Assembly (NCBI GenBank): GCA_023427705.1
Contig: JAEZAL010000222.1
Span: 1-8,826, forward strand
Reading direction: 5' to 3'
Length of the DNA: 8,826 nt
DNA from: Bacillota bacterium
GTDB lineage: Bacteria; Bacillota; Clostridia; Clostridiales; Clostridiaceae
Shown in pieces: positions 1 to 6,012 of this stretch (position 1 is the first letter of the stretch; the number at the start of each line of letters is the position of its first letter). Under the pieces are notes generated by a model. It was not told where the DNA came from. It worked only from the letters and a program-made list of their open reading frames with translations, and did no database searches. The translations under genes were made by a program, and so were the position numbers.

Positions 1-126
1 AAAAATACTTTAATTGAAATTAGATCTAAAAGTATTAGTAAAGAAGAGCCTAGCAAGGAATTAAAACATATCAATTTATCTAAAGATAGTTTTAAAAATT
101 ATAGTATAACCATGAAAATATTTTAA
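1..126 (+). CDS. 3' end of an unidentified gene (41 codons, 5' end outside window)
   Basis: Frame 1 is open from the first base to a TAA at 124-126, giving 41 residues that end in ...KNYSITMKIF. The stretch is rich in Lys, Ser and Ile, has no cysteine and no hydrophobic segment, and alternates polar and hydrophobic residues near its end as a terminal beta-strand would. A perfect 13-bp hairpin begins only seven bases after the stop, which supports a genuine gene end. The ending vaguely recalls the C-terminal beta-sandwich of some carbohydrate-active enzymes, but this is too weak to name a family. Function unknown; the upstream sequence would be needed. Confidence 0.6.
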   Translation, partial: KNTLIEIRSKSISKEEPSKELKHINLSKDSFKNYSITMKIF

Positions 127-132
127 AAATGA

Positions 133-163
133 AAAACCACCTGTTTCCATAACAGGTGGTTTT
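133..163. terminator. Bidirectional intrinsic terminator between convergent genes
   Basis: Positions 133-145 and 151-163 form a perfect 13-bp stem with a 5-base loop (TCCAT). The core is CCACCTGTT/AACAGGTGG, flanked by four A:T pairs. Read on the plus strand, TTTT closes the stem for the partial gene ending at 126. Read on the minus strand, the complement of the A-run at 132-136 gives a U-tract followed by more U-rich sequence, ending the BFD-like gene that stops at 209. Its place between two convergent stops fits a shared terminator. Confidence 0.85.
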
Positions 164-184
164 AGGGGAGATATAATCTATATG

Positions 185-212
185 CTAATATAGTTTGGGG
201 GAACTATATTAG
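185..212. repeat. Perfect inverted repeat overlapping the stop codon of the BFD-like gene
   Basis: CTAATATAGTT (185-195) and AACTATATTAG (202-212) are perfect 11-bp arms around a six-base loop, TGGGGG on the plus strand. The right arm contains the minus-strand TAA stop (209-211). No U-tract follows in either direction, so it is not a standard terminator. It may protect the 3' end of the BFD-like mRNA or act together with the terminator about 20 bases further on. The role is inferred; the symmetry is directly visible. Confidence 0.6.
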
Positions 213-427
213 TTGTTTTCCAGATGCTTATCAATCAAATTTTGGATTGTAGGGGTACATCTGTAGCCTCTGCATCCACCAGTACAAGCTCCTGTTGCCT
301 TAGAAACTTGTTCTACAGTGTGAGCTCCGGCTTTGATTGCATCTTTAATTTTGGATCTTGGTATTGCCTTGCAAGTACAAACTTTAGTAAGCTTATCAAG
401 GACTTGTTCGTTTAAGTTATTTTCCAA
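209..427 (-). CDS. Small BFD-like [2Fe-2S]-binding protein
   Basis: The 72-residue product matches the bacterioferritin-associated-ferredoxin-like (Fer2_BFD) fold: an N-terminal CTC, a helical middle with KAGAHTVEQVSKATGA, then the Cys-rich CTGGCRGYRC. Cysteines lie at residues 17, 19, 48, 52 and 57. Classical family members use C-x-C plus a later C-x2-C to hold a [2Fe-2S] cluster. Here the later pair is C52-x4-C57 with an extra C48, so the exact ligand set is uncertain. The start is TTG at 425-427; AGGAGG (complement of 436-441) lies eight bases upstream and no in-frame ATG fits better. Stand-alone BFD proteins are cytoplasmic electron-transfer or iron-handling proteins; E. coli Bfd reduces bacterioferritin. 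No bacterioferritin is visible here, so the partner is unknown. Monocistronic, with its own promoter and terminator. Confidence 0.85.
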   Translation of the reverse strand: MENNLNEQVLDKLTKVCTCKAIPRSKIKDAIKAGAHTVEQVSKATGACTGGCRGYRCTPTIQNLIDKHLENN

Positions 428-513
428 TTATCTTTCCTCCTAATATAAGAAATAGATTAAGGAAAATAAAGGGGATAAAAAATAAATTTTTAATATTTAT
501 TCTTTATGTTTAT

Positions 514-542
514 ATTATAATAACAATAAAAAAGAAAGTCAA
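514..542 (-). promoter_or_regulatory. Sigma-A-type promoter of the BFD-like gene
   Basis: On the minus strand, TTGACT (complement of 537-542) is followed after exactly 17 bases by a perfect TATAAT (complement of 514-519). Transcription should start near 507, giving an untranslated leader of about 80 bases. The leader is AT-rich and shows no recognised riboswitch fold. Confidence 0.8.
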
Positions 543-661
543 TACTAATTGATAAAAATTATTAATTAATTTTTAATATTAAATCAATTTAAAATATTAA
601 GTATATAACTGTTTTTTCTTAAATTTATTAAAATATTCTCAAATATATACTTTTATAATAT
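543..661. other. AT-rich spacer between divergent promoters
   Basis: Nearly GC-free DNA separates the BFD-like promoter from the ileS promoter. It holds an AT-only inverted repeat (554-561 with 567-574, five-base loop) but no open frame with a ribosome site and no clear operator. A/T tracts next to the two -35 boxes could act as UP elements. I see nothing else in it. Confidence 0.5.
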
Positions 662-690
662 TTTACTTTGTAGTAGAATAGGTATATAAT
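662..690 (+). promoter_or_regulatory. Sigma-A-type promoter of the T-box/ileS transcript
   Basis: TTTACT (662-667) and a perfect TATAAT (685-690) are separated by 17 bases. Predicted initiation near 697 lies about 14 bases before the first conserved T-box leader motif at 711, the expected geometry for a T-box leader. Confidence 0.8.
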
Positions 691-710
691 TTGTAAATTT
701 AAAAACTATG

Positions 711-961
711 AATAGGAAAAGTACTTATTTGGATACTTTAAGAGAGTGACTGGTTGGTGTAAAGTCATAGAGAAGATTAAGGAAAATCACCTAGGAGTTT
801 GAGGCTGAAAGGTTATATAGCTGATTAAGTTTTTCACGTTAGCCTGCGTTAAGGGATAGAGTATGTTTGTACTCGAAAATAATAGTTTTCTATATTTATA
901 GGGAACTTATAACCTTAGGTGGTATAGCGAATATCTTCGTCCTATTGGGCGGGGTTTTTTT
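711..961 (+). promoter_or_regulatory. T-box leader, isoleucine specific (ileS tRNA-sensing element)
   Basis: T-box leaders read uncharged tRNA and allow transcription of synthetase genes when the amino acid runs short. The conserved landmarks appear in order: AATAGGAAAAGTA at the Stem I base (711-723); the AGAGAG bulge region (741-746) and distal hairpin with GGTTGGTG (752-759); an upper Stem I helix 736-741/777-782; then ATC at 786-788 followed by ACC, the Ile specifier codon. CACGTTA and TGCGTTAAGGG (836-854) match the Stem II region, and 859-863/870-874 form a hairpin. The antiterminator has helix 916-919/941-944, a seven-base bulge TGGTATA (920-926) and helix 927-931/936-940. TGGT pairs with the ACCA end of a tRNA with discriminator A, as in tRNA-Ile. 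The bulge ends ATA rather than the usual ACC. The terminator shares bases 936-942, so the two folds exclude each other. Confidence 0.93.
935..961 (+). terminator. Regulated terminator of the T-box leader
   Basis: CTTCGTCC (935-942) pairs with GGGCGGGG (947-954), including several G:U pairs, around a TATT loop, followed by seven T residues (955-961). It ends the leader when charged tRNA-Ile prevails. Its left arm also forms the right side of the antiterminator. Confidence 0.88.
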
Positions 962-1124
962 ATTTTATATTACATTATTAATACTAATATAGATTTACTT
1001 TTGTATAATTAGTTTCTTATAGTAAATAATTTAAGATGTATTTAGTATTATTTAAGTAAAAAAGGTATAACCTTAAAGCAAATAGCTTTTAAATATAAAT
1101 TAATCAACGGAAGGGAGTTTTGAA

Positions 1125-4100
1125 ATGTACAAAAAGGTTGAATTACCAAAAGGTTTTGTTGGTATGGAAAAAGAAGTAGCAGACCTTTGGAAAGATAACA
1201 ATGTAATTAAAAAGAACTTTGATATGAATCAAGATGGTGAATATTTCACATTTTATGATGGACCTCCAACAGCAAATGGAAGACCTCACGTAGGACACGT
1301 ATTAACAAGAGTTATGAAGGATATTATCCCAAGATATAAAGTTATGAAGGGATATAAGGTTATAAGAAAAGCTGGATGGGATACTCATGGTCTTCCAGTA
1401 GAGCTTGAAATAGAAAAGAAACTTGGAATTTCAGGAAAAGAACAAATAGAAGGTTATGGAGTAGAGAAATTCGTTAAGGAATGTAAAGAATCAGTATTTA
1501 CTTATGTTAACATGTGGGAAAAGATGACTGATCAAATAGGTTACTGGGTAGATATGGAGAATCCTTATGTTACTTATCATAACTCATATATAGAATCTGT
1601 TTGGTGGGCATTAAGCCAAATGTGGGAAAAAGGACTTTTATATAAAGGTCACAAAGTAATGCCATATTGTCCAAGATGTGGAACTGGACTTTCTTCTCAT
1701 GAAGTATCACAAGGATATAAAGATGTTAAGGATTTAACTGCTATAGCTAAATTTAAGGTTCAAGGAGAAGAAAATAAGTATATACTTGCATGGACAACAA
1801 CACCATGGACATTACCTTCAAACTTAGCACTATGTGTAAATAAGGCATATGATTATATTGAAGCTAAAGTTGGTGATGAAGTATTAGTAGTTGCTAAGGA
1901 TTTAGCTGCGAAGGTATTAGGTGAAGATTACGAAGTAATAAAAGAGTTTAAAGGAACTGAATTATTAGGAACAAAATATGAAAGATTACTTCCATTTGGA
2001 GAAGTAGATGGAAAAGCTTTCGAAGTTATTCATGGTGATTATGTAACATTATCAGATGGTACAGGTATTGTTCATATAGCTCCTGCATATGGTGAAGACG
2101 ATAGCTTTGTTGCAAAACAAAATGGAATAGGATTTATAAACTTAGTAGATGCTAGTGGTAATTTCGTAGAAGAAGTAACTCCATGGGCAGGAAAGTTTGT
2201 TAAGAAGTGTGATGATAGCATAGTTAAATACTTAGAGGAACACAATAAGTTATTTAAAGCTGAAAAACATACTCACTCATACCCACACTGCTGGAGATGT
2301 GACACACCATTACTTTACTATCCAAGAGAAAGCTGGTTCGTTGCAATGACTAAGCTTAGAGATAAGCTTTTAGAAAACAATAATAAGATTAATTGGTATC
2401 CAGATAACATAAGAACAGGTAGATTTGGTAAGTTCTTAGAAAATGTTATTGACTGGGGTATATCAAGAGATAGATACTGGGGTACTCCACTTCCAATTTG
2501 GGAATGTGAATGTGGCCACAGAGAATGTGTAGGAAGTATAGCTGAATTAAAAGAAAAAGGAATTAATGTTCCAGAAGATATTGAACTACACAAACCATAT
2601 ATTGATGGTGTTAAACTTAAATGTTCTGAATGTGGAAAAGAAATGACTAGAACTGCTGAAGTTATTGATTGTTGGTTTGATTCAGGATCAATGCCTTTTG
2701 CTCAATTACACTATCCATTTGAAAATAAAGAGTTATTTGAAAAGAACTTCCCAGCTCAATTTATTTCAGAGGCAGTTGACCAAACAAGAGGATGGTTCTA
2801 TACATTATTAGCTATTTCAACAGCTATATTCGATACTAATCCATTTGAAAACTGTATAGTTTTAGGTCACGTTTTAGATAAGAAGGGCTTAAAGATGTCT
2901 AAGTCAAAGGGAAATGTTGTAGATCCATTTGAAGTATTAGACTCACAAGGTGCAGATGCTACAAGATGGCATTTCTATACTGCAAGTGCACCATGGCTTC
3001 CAACAAGATTCTCTATTGATGATGTTCAAGAAGCGCAAAGAAAGTTCTTAAGCACTTTATGGAATGTATATTCATTCTACGTTCTATATGCAGATTTAGA
3101 TAAGTTTAATCCATTAGAATATAAAGATTTTAAATCAGAAAATGTTATGGATAAATGGATAATGTCTAAACTTAACACATTAATTAAAGAAGTAGATGAA
3201 GATTTAGCATCATACCAAATAACTCAAGCAGCATTAGCTATTGAAGAATTTACAGATGAACTATCAAACTGGTATGTAAGAAGAAATAGAGCAAGATACT
3301 GGTCTGAAGATTTAACAGATGATAAGATTGGTGCTTATGTTACATTATATAGAGTTTTAACTACTTTAGTTAAGGTAGCAGCTCCATTTGTACCATTTGT
3401 TACAGAAGAAATTTATCAAAACTTAGTTGTAGGTTTAGATAAATCTGCAGAAGAAAGTGTGCATTTATGTGCATGGCCATTAGTAGATGAAAATGCTATA
3501 GATGGAAAGCTAGAAAAAGAAATGGATTTAGCTTATACAATAGTTAAGCTTGGTAGAAGTGCAAGAAATGGTGCTAATATTAAAAATAGACAGCCACTTT
3601 CTAAGATGTTATTATCAACGGATGCTATTCCAGAATACTACGGAGATATTATAAAAGATGAGCTTAATATTAAATCTGTAGAGTTTGGTGCTGATTTATC
3701 AGAGCATGTTAACTTTGAAATTAAGCCTAATCTACCTGTTCTTGGAAGACAATATGGTAAGTTAATTCCAGGAATCAGAAAAGAAATTGCTTCTAAAAAT
3801 CAAATGGAATTAGCTCAAAAATTACAAGCTGGTGGAACTGAAACTATTACAGTAGATGGAACTGAAATAGTATTAAATAGTGAAAGTGTACTTGTAACTA
3901 TGCAAGGTTTAGAAGGATATGCTTTTGCTGGAGAAGGTGAAATCGGAGTTGTTCTTGACACTACTATTACAGAAGAATTAAAAGAAGAAGGACAATTAAG
4001 AGAAATAACTTCAAAGATACAAAATATGAGAAAAGAAAAAGGCTTTGAAGTTGCTGATAAGATAAAATTATTTGTTTCTGGAAATGATATGTTAATTGAT

Positions 4101-4235
4101 ATAATTAATAAGTATTCAGATGTAATAAAGAGAGAAACATTAACTCAAGAAATTGCTATAAATGAAGATGTTGATTATACTGAAACTATTATTAATGGTG
4201 AAAAGTTAAATATGACTGTTAAAGTAGTTAAGTAG
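1125..4235 (+). CDS. ileS: Isoleucyl-tRNA synthetase, long IleRS2 type
   Basis: The 1036-residue class I synthetase charges tRNA-Ile with isoleucine in the cytoplasm. The catalytic signatures are HVGH (55-58) and KMSKS (590-594). The CP1 editing domain, which removes misactivated valine, shows WTTTPW (223-228) and HIAPAYGEDD (317-326). WFDSGS lies at 517-522. Paired cysteines at 182/185, 389/392, 461/463 and 500/503 suggest structural zinc sites inside the insertions. An anticodon-binding helical region follows from about 690. The C-terminus lacks the Cys-rich zinc finger of the shorter (about 920-940 residue) IleRS1 form. Length and these features place it with the eukaryote-like IleRS2 group, which is generally less sensitive to mupirocin. 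The ATG start has AAGGGAG (1111-1117) seven bases upstream. The gene stands alone behind the T-box and ends at a terminator. Confidence 0.98.
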   Translation: MYKKVELPKGFVGMEKEVADLWKDNNVIKKNFDMNQDGEYFTFYDGPPTANGRPHVGHVLTRVMKDIIPRYKVMKGYKVIRKAGWDTHGLPVELEIEKKLGISGKEQIEGYGVEKFVKECKESVFTYVNMWEKMTDQIGYWVDMENPYVTYHNSYIESVWWALSQMWEKGLLYKGHKVMPYCPRCGTGLSSHEVSQGYKDVKDLTAIAKFKVQGEENKYILAWTTTPWTLPSNLALCVNKAYDYIEAKVGDEVLVVAKDLAAKVLGEDYEVIKEFKGTELLGTKYERLLPFGEVDGKAFEVIHGDYVTLSDGTGIVHIAPAYGEDDSFVAKQNGIGFINLVDASGNFVEEVTPWAGKFVKKCDDSIVKYLEEHNKLFKAEKHTHSYPHCWRCDTPLLYYPRESWFVAMTKLRDKLLENNNKINWYPDNIRTGRFGKFLENVIDWGISRDRYWGTPLPIWECECGHRECVGSIAELKEKGINVPEDIELHKPYIDGVKLKCSECGKEMTRTAEVIDCWFDSGSMPFAQLHYPFENKELFEKNFPAQFISEAVDQTRGWFYTLLAISTAIFDTNPFENCIVLGHVLDKKGLKMSKSKGNVVDPFEVLDSQGADATRWHFYTASAPWLPTRFSIDDVQEAQRKFLSTLWNVYSFYVLYADLDKFNPLEYKDFKSENVMDKWIMSKLNTLIKEVDEDLASYQITQAALAIEEFTDELSNWYVRRNRARYWSEDLTDDKIGAYVTLYRVLTTLVKVAAPFVPFVTEEIYQNLVVGLDKSAEESVHLCAWPLVDENAIDGKLEKEMDLAYTIVKLGRSARNGANIKNRQPLSKMLLSTDAIPEYYGDIIKDELNIKSVEFGADLSEHVNFEIKPNLPVLGRQYGKLIPGIRKEIASKNQMELAQKLQAGGTETITVDGTEIVLNSESVLVTMQGLEGYAFAGEGEIGVVLDTTITEELKEEGQLREITSKIQNMRKEKGFEVADKIKLFVSGNDMLIDIINKYSDVIKRETLTQEIAINEDVDYTETIINGEKLNMTVKVVK

Positions 4236-4246
4236 ATATTTTTGTT

Positions 4247-4283
4247 AAAAAGTTAGAAGTTTCTATGAATCTTCTAACTTTTT
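4247..4283 (+). terminator. Intrinsic terminator of ileS
   Basis: AAAAAGTTAGAAG (4247-4259) and CTTCTAACTTTTT (4271-4283) form a perfect 13-bp stem with an 11-base loop, beginning 12 bases after the ileS stop. The stem ends in five T residues, and the sequence is near-symmetric, so it could also stop antisense transcripts. Confidence 0.85.
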
Positions 4284-4325
4284 ACTTGTTTTATAGTGAG
4301 TTCTTATAAAGAGTAACCTTGAATA

Positions 4326-4354
4326 TTGTATAAACTCTTTGTAAATAGTATAAT
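4326..4354 (+). promoter_or_regulatory. Sigma-A-type promoter of ccpA
   Basis: TTGTAT (4326-4331), a 17-base spacer and a perfect TATAAT (4349-4354). The predicted start near 4361 gives a leader of about 44 bases. No CG dinucleotide occurs between 4284 and 4395, so there is no classical cre site here and no sign of autoregulation at this promoter. Confidence 0.75.
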
Positions 4355-4404
4355 TATAGGTAAAATGAGATAAAAATATTAATTTTTAAGATGGAGTGAT
4401 GTGT

Positions 4405-5403
4405 ATGGCTACTTCTATAAAAGATGTTGCTAGAGAGGCAGGAGTATCAATTGCTACTGTTTCTAGAGTTTTAAATGACATAGATGTTGTAAACGAGGAC
4501 ACTAAAAAGAAAGTTTTAGATGCAATTAAGAAGCTAGGATATAGACCTAATATTGTAGCGAGAAGTCTAAAAACTCAAAGAACGAAGACGGTAGGGATTT
4601 TAGTTCCGGACATATCAAGTGGATTTTACCCTGAGATAGTTAGGGGAGCCGAAGATGTGGCTAATATTTATGATTACAATGTTATTTTATGTAATTCAGA
4701 CTTTGATGTTGAAAAAGAAAAGGAATACTTAAGAGTTCTAAGAGAAAAAATGGTTGATGGAGTTATTTATATGAGTTCATCATTACAAGAAGAAATTTTA
4801 GATATAATTAACGAACTAAATGTAATGACAGTTTTAGTTGAAACTAAGGATAAAGAAGAGAGTTTACCAAGTGTAACTATAGATAATACAAAAGCTTCAA
4901 AGGAAGCAACAAATTATCTATTAAACAAGGGACTATCTAAAATAGCCTTTGTAGGAGCTAAAAAGGATACTATGAATGCTTGGGGAGATAGATATATAGG
5001 TTATAAGGAAGCATTAAGCGATAAAGGTATTGCTGTAGATGAGAGTTTAGTATATTTTGGCGGATTAAAAGTTAAAAGTGGATATGAAGCTGTAGAAAGT
5101 TTTGAAAAAGCTAATAAAACATATGATGCTGTAGTTTGTGCTTCTGATGAAATTGCTATGGGTGTTATTAATGCTTTAAGAGAAAAGGGAAAGAAAGTAC
5201 CAGAAGATGTAAGCGTTGTAGGATTTAATGATAATATTATGTCATCTGTTTTCTATCCAAAGATAACTACAATAAAACAACCTAGTTATGATATGGGATC
5301 AGTAGCAATGAGAATGCTTATTAAATTACTTAATAAGAGAGAGTTAGATGAATCTCAATTTGTTCTTGATTACACATTAATAGAAAGAGATAGTTGTAAA
5401 TAA
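4405..5403 (+). CDS. ccpA: LacI-family catabolite control protein CcpA
   Basis: From ATG at 4405 the product is 332 residues, the usual CcpA length. Residues 5-24 (IKDVAREAGVSIATVSRVLN) are the LacI-type helix-turn-helix, and PNIVARSL (48-55) is the hinge helix that enters the minor groove. A periplasmic-binding-protein-like core runs from about 62. The C-terminal YDMGSVAMR (295-303) closely resembles the Bacillus CcpA segment that touches HPr-Ser46-P, with Tyr295 and Arg303 at the same numbers. This separates it from sugar-specific LacI repressors. It should bind cre sites with phospho-HPr and control carbon metabolism, and in clostridia also toxin and sporulation genes. An upstream in-frame GTG (4396) lies within the GGAGTG ribosome site (4393-4398), so ATG 4405 is preferred. 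Monocistronic, with its own promoter and terminator. Confidence 0.85.
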   Translation: MATSIKDVAREAGVSIATVSRVLNDIDVVNEDTKKKVLDAIKKLGYRPNIVARSLKTQRTKTVGILVPDISSGFYPEIVRGAEDVANIYDYNVILCNSDFDVEKEKEYLRVLREKMVDGVIYMSSSLQEEILDIINELNVMTVLVETKDKEESLPSVTIDNTKASKEATNYLLNKGLSKIAFVGAKKDTMNAWGDRYIGYKEALSDKGIAVDESLVYFGGLKVKSGYEAVESFEKANKTYDAVVCASDEIAMGVINALREKGKKVPEDVSVVGFNDNIMSSVFYPKITTIKQPSYDMGSVAMRMLIKLLNKRELDESQFVLDYTLIERDSCK

Positions 5404-5408
5404 TTATT

Positions 5409-5444
5409 TTAGAAGGAACTGTTTTAATAGTTCCTTCTAATTTT
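5409..5444 (+). terminator. Intrinsic terminator of ccpA
   Basis: Positions 5409-5420 and 5429-5440 form a perfect 12-bp stem (core AGAAGGAACT/AGTTCCTTCT) with an eight-base loop, followed by TTTTATT. It begins five bases after the ccpA stop. Confidence 0.85.
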
Positions 5445-5515
5445 ATTAAACTAATAATTACTGGATATATTTATAAACAACTAACAAAACTTTACAATAT
5501 TTTTATAGATATGTA

Positions 5516-5544
5516 TTGTTAGGAAATAAAATCCATGTTATAAT
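5516..5544 (+). promoter_or_regulatory. Orphan sigma-A-type promoter downstream of ccpA
   Basis: TTGTTA (5516-5521), a 17-base spacer and a perfect TATAAT (5539-5544) predict initiation near 5551. No plus-strand gene follows before the strong terminator at 5646, so the product would be a short non-coding RNA. Confidence 0.65.
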
Positions 5545-5557
5545 TAAACAACAAATC

Positions 5558-5571
5558 ATTAAACGTTTTCA
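5558..5571. promoter_or_regulatory. cre-like CcpA binding site
   Basis: ATTAAACGTTTTCA agrees with the degenerate cre consensus TGWAANCGNTNWCA at every position except the first two. The central CG and the right half are exact. It lies about 8-21 bases after the predicted start of the small-RNA candidate, where bound CcpA would block initiation or elongation. The ccpA gene is directly upstream. Confidence 0.5.
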
Positions 5572-5645
5572 AATTTCAACTGTGTATAAAATCATTTATA
5601 TTTGATTAGAATGGGTACTAATCATTGAGAAATTAGGTTATGGTC

Positions 5646-5682
5646 AAAAAAACAACTTCTAAAAAGAAGTTGTTTTTTTTTT
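5646..5682. terminator. Strong bidirectional intrinsic terminator
   Basis: CAACTTCT/AGAAGTTG (5653-5660 and 5665-5672) extends through seven A:T pairs to a 15-bp stem (5646-5660/5665-5679) with an AAAA loop. Ten T residues follow at 5673-5682. The A-run on the left gives a U-tract on the minus strand, so it also suits the gene ending at 5710. Confidence 0.9.
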
Positions 5683-5709
5683 GTGTGTTTATTTTCTTAT
5701 TAAATATAA

Positions 5710-5895
5710 CTATATAATACCTTCAAGTTTTAATATGTTTTCTAATTCTTGAACCTTTTCAGTTAAAGTAAGAAATTTTTCTCTTAACTTATCTTTTGGA
5801 AGATTAGTATCATCTATAAATTTCTCCATATCTTCTACTGTTTTTAGAGCCTCATCTATATCTTGTTGAGCTATTTTTAAGTTTGATTCCTTCAT
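5710..5895 (-). CDS. Small charged helical protein of unknown function (61 aa)
   Basis: I do not recognise a family. The product is 61 residues, rich in Lys, Glu, Asp and Leu, without cysteine, signal peptide or membrane segment. Two amphipathic helices are likely (about 7-28 and 35-58), joined at DDTNLPKDK, so a helical hairpin or short coiled coil is plausible. That it is a real gene is supported by the ATG (complement of 5893-5895) with AAAGGAG seven bases upstream (complement of 5903-5909), and by the strong terminator beyond the stop. It is transcribed divergently from spmA with a 117-base gap, so a sporulation link is possible but purely positional. No strong sigma-A promoter is evident upstream. 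Confidence 0.75.
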   Translation of the reverse strand: MKESNLKIAQQDIDEALKTVEDMEKFIDDTNLPKDKLREKFLTLTEKVQELENILKLEGII

Positions 5896-5954
5896 AAACT
5901 ATCTCCTTTATGTATTTAAAACATAATTAATATTACTTATATTCATCCTATCAC

Positions 5955-5983
5955 TAATAAATAGCATATTCAAGTCATATATT
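5955..5983 (+). promoter_or_regulatory. Possible sigma-E-type promoter of spmAB
   Basis: TAATAAA (5955-5961), a 14-base spacer and CATATATT (5976-5983) resemble the mother-cell sigma-E pattern (roughly kmATAtt, 13-15 bases, CATACAmT), matching six of eight positions at -10. In B. subtilis spmA/spmB are mother-cell sporulation genes. In such AT-rich DNA chance matches are common, so this is tentative. Confidence 0.35.
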
Positions 5984-6012
5984 TATAGAAGAAATTGCTA
6001 AGGGGTGTAGAT

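Larger units (their letters stand above)
5551..5682 (+). ncRNA. Candidate small RNA of about 130 nt between ccpA and the 61-aa gene
   Basis: A consensus promoter on one side and a very strong terminator on the other enclose about 130 bases with no credible frame: the ATG at 5611 reads five codons, and the ATG at 5640 runs through the terminator without a good ribosome site. Inside lie a cre-like site (5558-5571), a seven-pair hairpin (5603-5609/5618-5624) with loop AATGGGTA, and an unpaired stretch before the terminator. I do not recognise it as a known RNA family. It could instead be terminated read-through or a decaying leader. The boundaries are predictions. Confidence 0.5.

Noticed and set aside
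224..415. Plus-strand frame of 63 codons
   Set aside because: It is the antisense shadow of the BFD-like gene, lacks a ribosome site and reads a low-complexity Ser/Thr/Cys protein.
554..574. AT-only inverted repeat in the bfd-ileS spacer
   Set aside because: Composition makes such symmetry likely by chance; no T-run and no gene to terminate.
2318..2593. Minus-strand frame of 91 codons inside ileS
   Set aside because: Fully antisense to conserved IleRS sequence, Ser/Leu-rich product, no ribosome site or promoter.
4396..4404. GTG at 4396 as the ccpA start (adds three residues)
   Set aside because: It overlaps the ribosome site GGAGTG, while ATG 4405 has proper spacing and gives the standard CcpA N-terminus and numbering.
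5640..5718. ATG frame of about 25 codons running through the terminator after the small-RNA candidate
   Set aside because: Only a weak ribosome site, product is poly-Lys then poly-Phe made by the terminator stem, and it overlaps the convergent gene's end.
5995..6012. TTG at 5995 as the spmA start
   Set aside because: No ribosome site upstream, and homologues begin with the MINYIW-like segment at 6013.
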